The translations under genes and the position numbers were made by a program. The notes beneath the pieces are model-generated. The model was not told the DNA's origin. It was given only the letters and a program-made list of their open reading frames with translations, and did not search any database. DNA of 64,000 bases, from NCBI GenBank assembly GCA_013433145.1, contig CM024176.1, forward strand, positions 8,170,520 to 8,234,519. The letters run 5' to 3'. The number at the start of each line of letters is the position of its first letter. The first letter of the stretch is position 1. Source of the stretch: Ascaris suum. Its lineage: Eukaryota; Nematoda; Chromadorea; Rhabditida; Ascarididae. This document shows positions 35,639 to 47,512 of this stretch, piece after piece.

Positions 35639-35758
35639 ATGGACCCTAGAAATATGACTCAGCGACTTCCGACAACAGCGAGCCCCCTAGCGGGGAGCTC
35701 CGCAGTCCAAAATTACTACCCTTGCGATGGATTTTTAAACGCAAATCCTCTCTGGTAA
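35639..35758 (+). CDS. Possible first exon of a small unidentified gene
   Basis: An ATG opens 39 codons: MDPRNMTQRLPTTASPLAGS, then QNYYPCDGFLNANPLW and TAA. A good donor (CTG|GTAAGG) lies at the last codon, so the frame may be spliced onward. The likely continuation at 35894 is not phase-compatible, so the model is incomplete. Confidence 0.3.
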   Translation: MDPRNMTQRLPTTASPLAGSSAVQNYYPCDGFLNANPLW

Positions 35759-35893
35759 GGGTCCAGAAGGGGTCCCTGCGGAATCCTTTGTGGAATTTCT
35801 AATCTTTCTGGTGGTGTTAGAAACACGGATCGTGCTTCCTCGAGCGTGGAAAAATTCCACATATGGTCCTAGTAACATGAAGTAATTGCACAG

Positions 35894-36188
35894 GGCGCTG
35901 TCATAGAGCAAGATGCGCTGAAGATACATGGCGTAGAAATGCTCCTGGAGAAGCAACAATTTATTGCAAATGAGGATAATCGGATCATGCTAAGCATAAT
36001 CAGAAAGGTCAAAGGAAACCCGAACACGCGAGAAGTGGACGAGATGAAGATCGATATATTATAAACAATCGGCACTTATGCAGTCAAACAAAGCACCGAA
36101 GTTTAATGAAGTCATAAAGGAAATGCTGCAGTCTGGGCTCCTTTGTGAACTGTATCGTTCCAAAGGAAAAAGATCTCGAGTAACGTGA
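35894..36188 (+). pseudogene. Coding-like region with a frame change
   Basis: After a TTGCACAG acceptor a frame reads QDALKIHGVEMLLEKQQFIA, then VKGNPNTREVDEMKIDIL and TAA at 36062-36064. A second frame from 36078 reads MQSNKAPKFNEVIKEMLQSG and ends at TGA 36186-36188. A weak intron (GTGGAC ... TTATGCAG, about 49 bases) would join them in frame, so this may be a real gene rather than a broken one. The product is not recognised. Confidence 0.3.
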
Positions 36189-36199
36189 CATGTACAACG

Positions 36200-37892
36200 G
36201 TAACGGCGACGCAAAAATGCGCCAACTTACATGTGTATATCACAGTTGCCGTGCGTGCGAAAATCCGCTGAACTTTGTAGTTGCGCAAAACTTCATGCTG
36301 CAGGTTGAATCGCGAATTTTTTTGTAGCTCCGCAGCTGCACACTTGCAGCATCCTTTTTGCGGAAACCTTCCAATGAAGGATTCATTCCATCGAAATTGT
36401 AGACAAAATGAATCGCATAAAAGAGAAACGGCGGTGGTGGCATACGGCTTTCAACCAGATATCGAGAATGCTTATGACACTGTCCAATTACCTCGAAGCC
36501 ATGTGTTAAGACATAAAACGGAGATATATGAAAGCTGCACAAAACTATGAAGGAAAGCCATCGCTGTCAGGGCCCCAGAATGTGCCATCTAATCCACCTT
36601 TCTGTCTGCCTATTCACATTTTTGCCTTCAAAAAACTGTCGTATGCGCAGATGGAATGCAGCATACTTGTAGTTCTAAGGGTTAAAAAGAATAAGAAGCA
36701 ACAAGAAACAACCTATACAGACTCATGCCATTGGAGAAACGGGAATTAGCAAAAACTTAGGGAACCACTGCTGCCAGTTTAACACAGTTGTTTAAACACA
36801 CTATAGTACGCTTTATCACCTCGGAAATTTCGAAAAACATGTCACAGTGTATTCTGCCATTTTCTTTAGTCCAGATTGTACTGTACACTTTATCACCATC
36901 TTTAATTTCATATGCCGGTGAATTTTACCGATTCGAAGATTTCATGCCCCCTGTTGGTTCCGCTGTAATTTGTGAAACTTGTAATTTGTGAACTGTACCT
37001 ACCTTTTTTGTCGCAACAAAGTACACATGAAGCTAATTATGCACGTCACCATTTTAGCAAAGAGTATCGCGGGGAGCAGGGAATGGCTTTGGGTGCGCTC
37101 TGACCGTAAATACTACGGCCTCAAGTATTATGACTCCCGTATATATATAAAAAGAAATATTTGAGATTTGAGAAGACGTTACTATGAAAACGTTCGAATA
37201 GTGGGTCCTTAAGGTGTTTGCTGACCATTGTCGCTGTTTTGTCACACTCAATGGATGTTCTATTTACTCGGATTCCAACGACATAAACAGAACTCGATAT
37301 GCTAGCTTGAGGGCGGCTGGTACTGCAAGCTTGTTTTCAATCCAGAAATCATCTAGACGCTAGGCCGCATCTACTCCATCTTACTCAGCTGCTGATGACA
37401 ATCGGCGGCACTTTGCTGGCAACGGACACTCTGATAATCTGAGGACTGTGATGCAATATGTCGACCTGCCGCCTTTCATGGCTGTGCATTTTGCTCTTAC
37501 CTCCCAATTTGTTGTTGTTTTCATTTTCATGACATTTGTTATAGAAAGTGAGCTTGCGAGCATTCAGTGTTCTTTACACCTCTGTTCCCATCTCCTCAGA
37601 TCGCTCATTGCAACGCAGCGTAACACAACGACAACGTACTCCCGCACCATCGTTCAAAGGCGTCCTTTCATTCGTAATCATTCGCTAAAGTTTCATGGCA
37701 GCCGCGTCGAACAAGGTATGGTATGCCAGCCCGTCTATCGCAAATCAGTCATTCAGATTTCAGTGGCAATCACTGCGTCGAACGAGTTGCGTTCCAAACC
37801 TTGTTACGCGAAGATCGCAATTTTTCACAAATTCTACTGCACCTCTTTGTGAAAAGATCTGATACATCGTAGTAGAAACCACATCAACTTAC
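36200..37892. other. No firm gene
   Basis: Overlapping coding-like frames at 36281-36550 and 36528-36749 (plus) and a minus-strand piece before a GTAAGA donor at 37500 (NARKLTFYNKCHENENNN) were seen. Frames change every few tens of codons and I could not build a consistent model. Confidence 0.3.
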
Positions 37893-38175
37893 CTTCTGAT
37901 AAAAGAGAAAGTTCTTCAACTTCCAGTACCGCGGCAGCTTTCTCGTGCCCCGAGCATCTCTCTTCAAGTGGAGTAATTTGAGAACGCAAATCCCATGTGC
38001 AGAAGTCGCGCATGTGCCTCTTATACACAACATTACACAAGAAAGAAATTTCAGTTCCACGCAGACTTGTGAAAACCCGAGCTCCCAAGTATTTCATTTC
38101 AAACGCAGTAGTCGTCAAATTGCAAGTTCTCTGATGGTTCCATGCCCGTTTTGCAAAAAGTAAGACTTTCTTGCT
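37893..38175 (-). CDS. Internal exon of an unidentified gene
   Basis: 283 bases, phase 0 to phase 1, between a TTTTTGTCAG acceptor and a consensus GTAAGT donor. It encodes about 94 residues including WNHQRTCNLTTTAFEMKYLG, VYKRHMRDFCTWDLRSQI and ERCSGHEKAAAVLEVEELSL. The heptad-like, Trp-containing pattern hints at helical bundles but I cannot name a family. No partner exon was joined with confidence. Confidence 0.4.
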
Positions 38176-38280
38176 CTGACAAAAACACTGCGAGGAATTC
38201 ACTCCTTTTCCGCCAGTAATTACTAACAGTAACGGGTGCGAGGCACGGCATCAAATACATTTCACACGTACTTTGCACAG

Positions 38281-38646
38281 GAAGAATCAACAAATGACGC
38301 CATTATAAATTTTCGTACAGCAAAGAGTGGGAAAGTACCCAAAAAGAATAAGTGGAGAAGAGAGCAAGAAGCTGACCGAGCAATCTGGCAAGCGAATCAT
38401 TTAATATTCGGAAAGAATGCAACAACACACCTGATGCTGGATATCTCACGATGTGATCAGTTACACACCTTCAAAGCAAACACGAACGCCTCTCCCTTGC
38501 GCCCTATCAAAGAATTCGCAAGCTGCTATGTTAATATGCCGTTGATCAATCTAGACAATGATAAGAGCGAATTAAATGGGTTTAAAGCTGGCTATGAAGC
38601 ACTCACATCCATCAAATTCCACGGATGTAACTTTCTTGGTTCCTAA
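38281..38646 (+). CDS. 3' terminal exon of an unidentified gene
   Basis: 366 bases open in phase 0 after a CTTTGCACAG acceptor, ending in TAA, with a poly(A) signal 84 bases on (38730-38735). The 121 residues include GKVPKKNKWRREQEADRAIW, THLMLDISRCDQLHTFKANT and KSELNGFKAGYEALTSIKFH. Composition is that of a real soluble protein, basic near the start. Upstream exons on the plus strand were not identified. A minus-strand frame at 38707-38983 overlaps the 3' UTR. Confidence 0.45.
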   Translation, partial: EESTNDAIINFRTAKSGKVPKKNKWRREQEADRAIWQANHLIFGKNATTHLMLDISRCDQLHTFKANTNASPLRPIKEFASCYVNMPLINLDNDKSELNGFKAGYEALTSIKFHGCNFLGS

Positions 38647-38706
38647 GTTGAAGCCAATGGGTAGGTGAACGTACCACCGCTAAAACGATGCTTTCATAAC
38701 ACGCAC

Positions 38707-38983
38707 CTGCAGCATTTTGAAGATGCTCCAATAAAAAAGGCTTCCTCTGACACAGTTTCCAACAATTTGGACAATCACCAGCAGTAGCTGTAGTAGTAAT
38801 AGTGGTAGTAATAACACTAGTGTGGTAGCTATAATAGGAGTAATATGATTGGCGACTGCAACAACACGTTATGGTAAAGTCACTGGTCCCACAAGTAATA
38901 GCGCCAAGTGCTTTCCGCATTACATTCATGCCACTGCTCGTACTTGCTCTACAGCCAAAACTGAGCGAACCTCGCATAACCAA
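38707..38983 (-). CDS. Possible exon antisense to the 38.6 kb 3' UTR
   Basis: An open minus-strand frame of about 92 codons ends GCTGCAG|GTGCGT in phase 1. It is rich in Thr, Ser and Tyr, with several Cys (GDCPNCWKLCQRKPF near the end). The low-complexity ACT/ATT codons come from a trinucleotide-rich stretch, which lowers confidence. The acceptor is not clear. Confidence 0.25.
38730..38735 (+). terminator. Poly(A) signal AATAAA for the 38.3-38.6 kb exon
   Basis: A canonical hexamer 84 bases after the TAA at 38646. Confidence 0.4.
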
Positions 38984-38999
38984 CAGTGATTAATCCTAC

Positions 39000-41900
39000 T
39001 AACTGCGCTGGTGGCAGCTGAAAGTACACCAATATTATAAGGTATAAAAAGGGGGACAACAACATGTAAATAGCGGTACAGCTGAAAACACTAGAGATCA
39101 ACAATGATGACAACAGTATTCAATGCCTCACTGGTACTCTCCTGCTTATAAGAACTGCCTTGGTCAAACTTATCGGTAAAATGTTGGTTGCTCTCCGGTC
39201 CATTATCCTCGAGAAAATCTTCGGTGAGGCCAGGCGGTGGAGATGGAGACTTTTAGCCGCGATCTGGCCCCATTCCCCCCTCCCCCTTCTTCGAAATCCC
39301 CCATCCTTGACCTTCCGCGGATTTGATGTCATCAGCGAGATCTGCTATGCCTCGTTTTAACGCTCGAATTTCGCATCCTGAATCCCAAAGTCGCCTTTCA
39401 CGTAACCATGCTCACTTATTTCCGATCAATCAAGAAAGTAAATAAGACCTAAACGTCCGATTGCTAGAGACATCCGATACATTTGCGAATCATTCAGCAC
39501 TTTACGTGGATGAGCCTTGAAGGCCGAATTATCAGCGCAAGATTGAGAACTTCCGTTGAGATAACTTTACTAAGTGAGATCTGCAGGCAAGAAAAAACGA
39601 ATGCTTCATTCTTTGGCCTACTACAGCCTGCATTTTCTCATAAACCCTGCATGAAGATTTCAATTCTACGAAAGCTCCAATGACTTCCTCTTTTAATTCT
39701 CCTTCACTATACAGCCACCAAACTACGCGGATGTAGCATTAGCATATATGATAGTCATGATAACTGCACAAACTGCATAACACGCTGCCGTGCATCGCCA
39801 GTGTTCAAAGCGCGAGTACGCCTCGCTCCGGTTGATGCTAAGACAGTCGATAGGCTTTTATGCTTCTTTGTTCATACTAAGCGATTATCATCAATCCATG
39901 ATAAAACTGGAAAATGCTTTCTCGAAATATGACTCCACCAGTGGGATGATTTTATAAGGGTTCGGCTAGCCTCAACCTATTTCTTTACTACGCGCATTGC
40001 TACATCAGAGATTTGCTTTAAGTTTTTTTGCCAATGAAAGTGCATCCTTTGCATAGCTACATTTCCCATCCATCTCCTCGCTTTTCTCCTCCTCAATAAG
40101 CAGTTGTCGCGTACATAATGACTTGAATAGCACAAGCTTCACACTGCAATGCTGAAACGACGAAACGCATAGTGTGCCAATCTCTCCGCACTATAGCTTT
40201 CAAAAAATTATCCAGCCGAGCATCACTTCAATGTCGCCATACATAAAGTTATAATTGAGAATAGTATCGAAATGACATGAATAATCACAGCCGCTGGAGT
40301 GGTATCGTTTATTCGGTAAATATTGACGTAGCATTAACGGTAATGTAAGTGAACCGCAACTATAGCGACACAACTTGACGAGGCGCTGAGAAATTGAAAT
40401 AGCTATCACTGCAGCACACCTTCGTCCTCCATCTTACGAATTTTGATAGTCGCTTCTCTATGCTTACAACACTGATGAAGTTCCTATGCGCTCTCTTAAC
40501 TCCCCTTAATTATCTCAAGAGACTTCCGATCGCTGTCGTGGTAAAGTTTTTTTAGTACGATACATTTCTGTTACAACGAATGAACTATATTTCGAATTCT
40601 GATTCTTCCGCCTCTTCCCTCGCCTTTATTACAATTTCGAACCCCTTTACCCTCCCCAACGAATGGAACAACCTGTAGGCGCAATAGCTGAGTAAGACCA
40701 CTTCTGCATTTCATCACTGAATGAGGATAACCTACGAGAATTAATCGTAATTTTGCAGGACCTTCGATTGAGGTGGTTAATTTCCGTCAAATGTGAAGGA
40801 TGGTGTTAATGAAAGTTTGCTGAAGTAATTGCTGAAGTAAAGTAATTGAAAGCATACATTGCTTCCAGCTTAGTTCGATGTTGTGATCTGAAACGCCTCT
40901 GCAAAGTATCGAGAATGACATGCAACATTCTGTGACATGTTTTCTAGCAAACAACGTCTACAGAAATTGCTGTAATGAAATTGTAAAATAAACTAGGAAG
41001 GTACCATCCTGAAGCCAACCCAGGACCCAACTGTTTGGTACGAATGGAGTTGTAATCATGCACTCGATTTTTTTCTCCATAGTCCGAATCAGCAGCAGGG
41101 AAATGTTTCTTTTAAGTGATAGGAGGAAGCTGTCTGAAATTCGACCTTGGTCACAGCAGCAGGCAGAATCAATCTAAGTCGCCGATCTCATCAAACGACA
41201 ATGAAAAAAATGCTTACTTGATCCGTGCTCGACGTGAATGAATCATTTTCCTTGTTCGCTTTTCGAATAACGTAGATTTGACTTTTTAAACGCATCAACA
41301 GTTCTCAGCACAAGGCCGTAAGGTGTTTACTCACAATAAACGACGATCGTCAGTACCTGTAAAATCACTGGATGTTCCCCCTCAATTCGAATAAACTGAC
41401 AAGACATTAAATGTGTTATGCTAAGACAAAACAAATTAAACTGACGAAACGTTCAGGGAAGGCAGACCGACAGACAAGCGCGAAAGTGTTAAGCATACAA
41501 GTGGAAATCATTGCCTGTCGGTTCACAAGCATTACGATTGTAGATTTTCACATAATATCGGCAACCGTACAGCTGCTACTCAAAAATCCCATTACCACTC
41601 CAATAACAACGTTGCAACCCTCAAATGGGGTACATCTTTCTTTCTCTCCGGCTGATAACGGTGGAAAAAACAACCCCTCCTGCTTGTGCATTGATTATTA
41701 GGTGCAGTCTAAGAAAAGGAAGCATGAATTATGAGAAAAGCGAACTCTGCAATTTCGTGGTGGTACAATCGAAGACTGACATCGCATTAGCTTCAAAACG
41801 TGTGCAACAACTTTTACCCTCGAATGTGTAGATATTCACACCATCGGCAAGTCAGAGAAGTTTATGGAAATATTAAATAGGAACTGAGGCGTGGAAAATT

Positions 41901-44357
41901 CACAAAAAGCAGAGCAAATTTTCATTGGAAGTGGTTTCCGGCTGTAGGTGCAGAATACCGCGCAGAAATACATTCAGGCCGCAGCGATCGAATTCGCATA
42001 AGCAATGCTTTTTATCAGTTCCTCTTCTTTCAACTGCTTTATCAACAGAAAAACAACGTTTTCATATGGGAGAGTTGCTTTTAGAAACCGTCCATTGAAT
42101 CTCCTCGATGCCCCTTCATTGTTCTTTATGAATGAACTCAAGATATTTCTGGAGAAATCAGAAAAACCTTTACATGGAAGAATGTTGATTTTCCTAGAGT
42201 GTTGGGATGCAAATGAGACTCGATCAATAAACGCCCGGAACCGCAAATAAACGAATCAAAAATGCTAAAATGCAGCCGGTAATTGCGAACTGTGAATTTA
42301 TGAGAAATTACTCCCATCAGTGACATATATCGGTCATTGCGATAATGACTGAAAAACGCTGCTGGACTGACTGCAGCCACATGTATCGAAGTTTTGTTTA
42401 TGTCGGAGAGACAGAAGTATCCACGATGCTGAAGATGCTAGCGTAAGCGCAAATAATCTAAGGATATAAATATATCTGCGTTGATTTCGGCCCATATTAA
42501 TGGCCTGATGCTCCACTAACGATTTCCAAAGGCACGTTCCTCGAACCACCCTAGTCCACCTTGCCTAGAACATCAAAGGTCTGCCGCATTTGATAGAAAG
42601 ATGATTGAAATTTTCGAATTCTCCCTCAATGAATAAGTCAATATCTTATAGTCTGTGAAAAGGTATTTTTGGAGGGTGAAACCCTGTTCTCGTTTTTCGA
42701 AGGCCGCTGTTGTAACATTGCTACAACGAATACAGGACTGAATCTACTCAGAAGTAGATGAGCTGCGATGAAACTTGGTGTCTATTTTCTCTGGGCATAT
42801 TTCACCATTTTTACTTTACGGGAGTAGAAGGGCGCATAGTGGGTATAGTTGGGTAGAATGCACACAAAAACGAGCATTTCTCAAACGAAGTTCATTAATA
42901 GCGCATATACTATAACTTTCTGCTGCTGCTGGAAAAAGGAAGATATGTTAAGAAAACCCCCTTTCCGCCAAAATTAGCCCTACTCTTCGTCCACACACTA
43001 GTAAAAGCAAACATTAAGTAAATGGAACTTGAGGAATTCAGTGGAGCACGGAATTCGAAATGGAATTTAGGAAAACAGACATCGCAAAGTGAAAAACTCT
43101 CTGGACAAACGGTGCAAAAATAAAATCGAAAAGAGATTTGCCAACATTACCTAACAGGCATGGAACCCGCGGACAGGGACCGGGAGATCGAGAAGCCGCA
43201 CTACCTTTAATTCCTTAAATTGCTAAAGGTGAGGTCGCTGAAACCCTCGAAACTTCCCTCTTCTCCTTCTCATAAAATATTTCTTTATGATTTCATACAA
43301 TTTCGTAGGTCCAACTACGCTTGCCCACATCAAACTATATTAAAAACTCGTCCAATCGGTACATGATGTCGTGGCTTATGACTTTGCTAGCTCCCTCTCA
43401 CTCAAACTTCTCCCCGTCAAATAAATATCTTCCCCGCTGTCGTTTTTTTTGTACCTCATCAATGCTGATAACTCCACATTACGCACAATTCAGAGCCATA
43501 AAATTTAAGTGCCCTATGACTTAGTGCCGCCAACTGAAAACTACTGAGACGCAAACCTCAAAGGTGGCAAAAAGGCAGCTTGCTCTTGGCGTACACGCCC
43601 ATATCATCAAACAAAAGCGCTCACAAGTGGCACCAGTTGCGAAAGTGCGAAAGCGCTTCAGAGTGCGGCAGCTGGACTTGTTGCTTCCCGTCGCAATATA
43701 TTTACATCAGCAGTCCGAACAGATCACACCTGTCGAGATCACACGCCTAATATTTTCATTCGGAGTGACATATTGAACAATTAATTTTGCACTTTTCCTT
43801 CAACGAACACGTGAGTTGTTTCTTTGCCTCGCAAAAGAGGTGTACTCGACTTCACCGACACTGAGCACAAGTGGAGGACAGATTAGCAAGAACAGTTCTT
43901 AGACATCCAGCAAGGAGGCATGAGCTCTCAAAAACTAATCAGGCGCACGCATATTTCAGGTGTACATCACGGGTAAATAAAGCTCATGCTTCTTTTGAAT
44001 TACTTTAGAAAGTCTGAGTTCACTGCAGGGAAAACGAGAAACAAACGACATGTTCAACCATATTATCTTCATGAGGCGGTTAAAGAATGTTGGTCTCATC
44101 GGTATCGAGGCATCCCACATGGATAACTTCCCCTCTCTAAGTTTGTGCGAATGCAAAACGTTTTCAAATATTTGTTGCGACTGCATAAACTATACTAAAC
44201 GTTTACCCAATCGAATACTCGCTTCAAACCTCTGCATCTCCGAAGATAGTGATGTCGAGATGTAGTGATATTTCAGCCATCTTAAAGTGACCTCGTAGCG
44301 TCAGCCCACATTCGTCGGGACATCCAAATGATGTTGGAAAGCGGCAAGTTGTAACAG
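39000..44357. other. Mostly non-coding; GC-rich block at 39.16-39.33 kb
   Basis: The block at about 39160-39330 is GC-rich, with C-rich strings, and stands out like the 15.4 kb island; it is probably another dispersed repeat. Coding-like frames at 41974-42246 (minus, LPYENVVFLLIKQLKEEELI) and 43564-43776 and 44050-44265 (plus) lack splice support. No gene is called. Confidence 0.35.
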
Positions 44358-44537
44358 TTTCTCGGAACCTCCCCATTATATTCTGAAGAGGAGGATGCTG
44401 TCAGCGAAGATCGAGAATCAAGCAAACATAGAGACTTTACCAGGTATATTAAGGAACCTCCCTCCCTGTTGCACAGTGCCATCTTACTGTTTATTGTGAA
44501 CATGGCAAATTATAGCATTCATTCCAAAACGCTTTCG
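44358..44537 (+). CDS. Internal exon of an unidentified gene, possibly with a membrane segment
   Basis: 180 bases, phase 0 to 0, between a TTGTAACAG acceptor and a GTAAGA donor. It reads SPLYSEEEDAVSEDRESSKH, an acidic stretch, then LLHSAILLFIVNMANYSIHS, which is hydrophobic enough for a membrane helix. The same frame is open upstream from 44292 (IRRDIQMMLESGKL) apart from a TAA at 44352-44354, which would fall in the intron end. Confidence 0.4.
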
Positions 44538-45411
44538 GTAAGAAGCAACTCTTAACTATGACCGGAAGCCAAAATGGCATTCCCAGCCACAAAACCCAAC
44601 CATTTTAAGAGCGAAGTTCGGTCAACCGATTATAATCACTAGATTGTCATCCTCGTTGCACTCGCTGCCTCTGCTGTGATTTCATTGAGTAACCACGAAA
44701 ACATGCGTCGCACGAATTTGTTTCATCTTACGCCAGAATAATAAGACCTAGGAGTAAAGTTTCACCCACTTAAACTAAAGTGCTGTGACTTAAACTTTCC
44801 CAAGCTCCATCGCTCTACTTACTCCGGGAAAGTTTCTCACTTCCTTCGCTACTCCCGTCTAAAAATTTCCTCCGTCCATTTCATTCCTTCTGGTTAGAAC
44901 ATGTCTGCCTCATAAAATAATACTATGTGGATATTAAACACGAGCGCTTAATTTTGGACTGTTCAAACGTCTCTAACAAGAGAACCAGCCAGCTTCACAA
45001 ATAAAACAAATGTGAAAATTTAGGTAGCAGTTTATGCTATCTCTTAATGGAAGAAACAACCTATGCAGCAACTGAAGCCGTTTGCTGCAAACGATCAACG
45101 CAGCCATGTTTGGATGCAATCAGGATCCGTTGCTCATTTCGATAATGCATTTGCTATTTTCTTGCGCAAACTTACAAAGCTGGAAGGAAGACAAGATGAG
45201 AAGTGTGCAACAGTAGGTGGGTACCCTTAACATGCGTCACGGCAACTTCTGTCCCCTCCCCTTCCCTCTCAACCCCTATCATCGCATCAATTGGTTTAAC
45301 TTTTACCACCAGGCGATAAAACTTGTAACCTCACGCGAAGAAGATACATTCCACCTCTTGTGCCACTTCCAAGACAACACTTTATGGGAAGAAGCCCATC
45401 ATAACGGGAAA

Positions 45412-46136
45412 TCATTGCGACTCTAAGGTGACATCCACTATATCATAAAATACTCTTCTCGTACCACAATTTACGTGGCCAAAAATACTTTCAAGTACCA
45501 AATCAAGAGACTTTTTCACAAGCATGGAAATGTATAAAGCAAACAAAAACTGCTAAGTTGCATGCAAAGGAAAACACAAACAGATCAGTTTTCAAAGAGA
45601 TTTTTACAGTCGTTAGACCATTTAATAAACCTCCAATACAGTATAGGATTGCCTCTCCTCAAACTCCACCCCGTGTTACCTTCTTCTCATTTGTGATGAT
45701 ATCCAAAAGATTTTGACATTTATCAGCCTTGGCCAGCAAAGTGTACAACAAATCACTCGCAAAAAAGGTAAAAAAGTAAACTATGAAGTGGCTCATTCTG
45801 AATATCGCAGCACATATGCCTAAATCTGAATAGGACATCAAGTCGTCAATTTAATTGAGGTTGTCCACGAAGTCATTCACGTGCTAACAATTGCTACCAG
45901 GTGGATGTGCGACTTTTCGAGTTTATCTGTGAGTGAATGTACCAATGTCGCCTTAGTGTCCCTGACCAACTGACCATCGATACCCTCCTCTCCTAAAATG
46001 CCCTTGGACAGCATTTTACCTTGTAAGCAGGTGAGTAAACAGGACAGCGGTTTATTAGTGTAAGACATTACGCGCTATACACTATACCATTATCCTCAGC
46101 CTCGCATATTCTATCAGTGGGCGAATACGTATCAAA
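45412..46136 (-). CDS. Four-exon 3' part of an unidentified protein-coding gene
   Basis: Seen: exons 46088-46136, 45881-46019, 45797-45680 and 45549-45412. Phases run 0-1, 1-2, 2-0 and 0-stop without conflict, introns are 68, 83 and 130 bases, and most sites are good (CTCATGCAG, CTTACAAG|, GATATTCAG, CTTAGCAG). The chain reads FDTYSPTDRICEAEDN, then LSKGILGEEGIDGQLVRDTK, SHFIVYFFTFFASDLLYTLL, NLLDIITNEKK and LVKKSLDLVLESIFGHVN, ending TLESQ. The third exon carries one hydrophobic helix; the rest is helical and charged. A 23-base exon at 46654-46676 could precede it. I do not recognise the family. The agreement of four phases is the main reason to believe the gene. Confidence 0.55.
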
Positions 46137-46572
46137 CTGCATGAGAACAAGCACACTAACTTGAAAAAAAAAACACCCAAATGAGAGAGAAAGGCGCTAA
46201 GCACAGTGCAAATACCACCGATCACAACTACACAGTATTTTTCTTTTACAAACTACCAACATAATGAAAAAATTGCACGCATACCAGTACGTTAAAAGCG
46301 CTGACGTCCGTTCAGGTCGTGCCGACACTCTTAGGCAGCCTTCTTTTCATGCGGTTCAAGTGAAGCTGTGCACATAACATCCTCCTTCGACGATTCCAAT
46401 TTATGACAGCTTCCTGCGGTCGTATACCGCGTCCAGCATGCACCACTTTATGCGTATTTTCCATTACGAATGACTTCTCATACACTGTCCACTGAGCACC
46501 TAAAACTAATCAATACATAGTATTTATAAACGCCTACATCTCATATAGAGATCACAAGGAGGACGAGAGCCG

Positions 46573-46584
46573 CCCCCCCCCCCC
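46573..46584. repeat. Poly-C run of about 12 bases
   Basis: A short homopolymer, prone to length error. Confidence 0.9.
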
Positions 46585-47140
46585 AATAAAAATTTTAAAT
46601 TAGCTCAATGCAAGGTCATCTCGAGTAAAACGGCCATTTAGTTGACTACTTACGATACTTGAACAAAGGAACCACCCTGTGCAAAGGGAAGTGAGAATCT
46701 CTGAGCTCGTTTCGCTCCCTCATGGAAATACAGAAGAGCTTAGAGCAGTGTTCGTCTAGTCACGAACAAATGTTGCTGTCAAGCACATAGCGCATTAATC
46801 ACTGAACCTCCCCAGCTGCACGCAGATTAACGAATTGGTCTAGTAAACTGGAGCTGTGCTAACGCTGCATGACCTATCGAAATAAAGGATATTAAGGTTT
46901 GGGCAATATCAACGCAGGCGGTCATTGATCTCGGGATAATTCTCCGATTTCGGGGAACAGTTCTTATTCCTTTGAGCTCCAAAATTTATGCTTCCTACAG
47001 ACATAACTGCGTCAATGGGCTGAAATATTGGGACACTGCTGCAGTTAATGCAATTGTGCAACTGCAATCGTTCCATAATGAAACTTGAATAAACCCCGCT
47101 GCGTACTGACTAAGTATGAAAAGGGGATTCATAACAGCTA

Positions 47141-47205
47141 ACTCGCGCCTATAGCGCGGGAGAGTTCAAGCGAACTGCTGTCTCGGTTCAATCCTCACAG
47201 ACAGC
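47141..47205 (+). repeat. tRNA-promoter-like (SINE-like) element, copy 1
   Basis: It carries an A-box-like TAGCGCGGGAG at 47152 and a B-box-like GGTTCAATCCT at 47185, at a spacing found in tRNA-derived genes. The ends do not pair as an acceptor stem, so it is not a functional tRNA. A related copy lies about 140 bases on. Confidence 0.35.
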
Positions 47206-47287
47206 AACGTAAGCCTTGAACCTCCGAATATATATGCAAGATATTTATTGGCTGGTGCAGAAGGATATTTGCCGAATAGTAGCGGCG

Positions 47288-47345
47288 TGACTCGCGCATA
47301 TAGCGCAACGGAGTATGAGCTGACGCCAGTTTCGGATCACACCTC
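47288..47345 (+). repeat. SINE-like element, copy 2
   Basis: It shares GACTCGCGC-x-TATAGCGC with copy 1, then TTTCGGATCACACC at the B-box position. The alignment is partial and judged by eye. Confidence 0.3.
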
Positions 47346-47365
47346 ATCAACTGCGCCATAAAGCT

Positions 47366-47512
47366 CAACAACTCCCACTGTCGCATCGAAGCACTCAGGT
47401 GCTGAGCGACAAGAAGGGGATTTCATATCCTGTTTCGAAAAAGGAACAGCTATCCCGCACAAGTTCAGAAATACTATGGAGTTGCCTCCGTGGAGAAGGA
47501 CGAAATTCAAGG
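47366..47512 (+). CDS. Possible exon, unidentified
   Basis: One frame is open up to AAATTCAAG|GTAAGC: GAERQEGDFISCFEKGTAIP, then MELPPWRRTKFK. The donor is good; the acceptor (CATAAAG) is poor. Another frame also stays open into the same donor, so the reading frame is uncertain. Confidence 0.25.
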
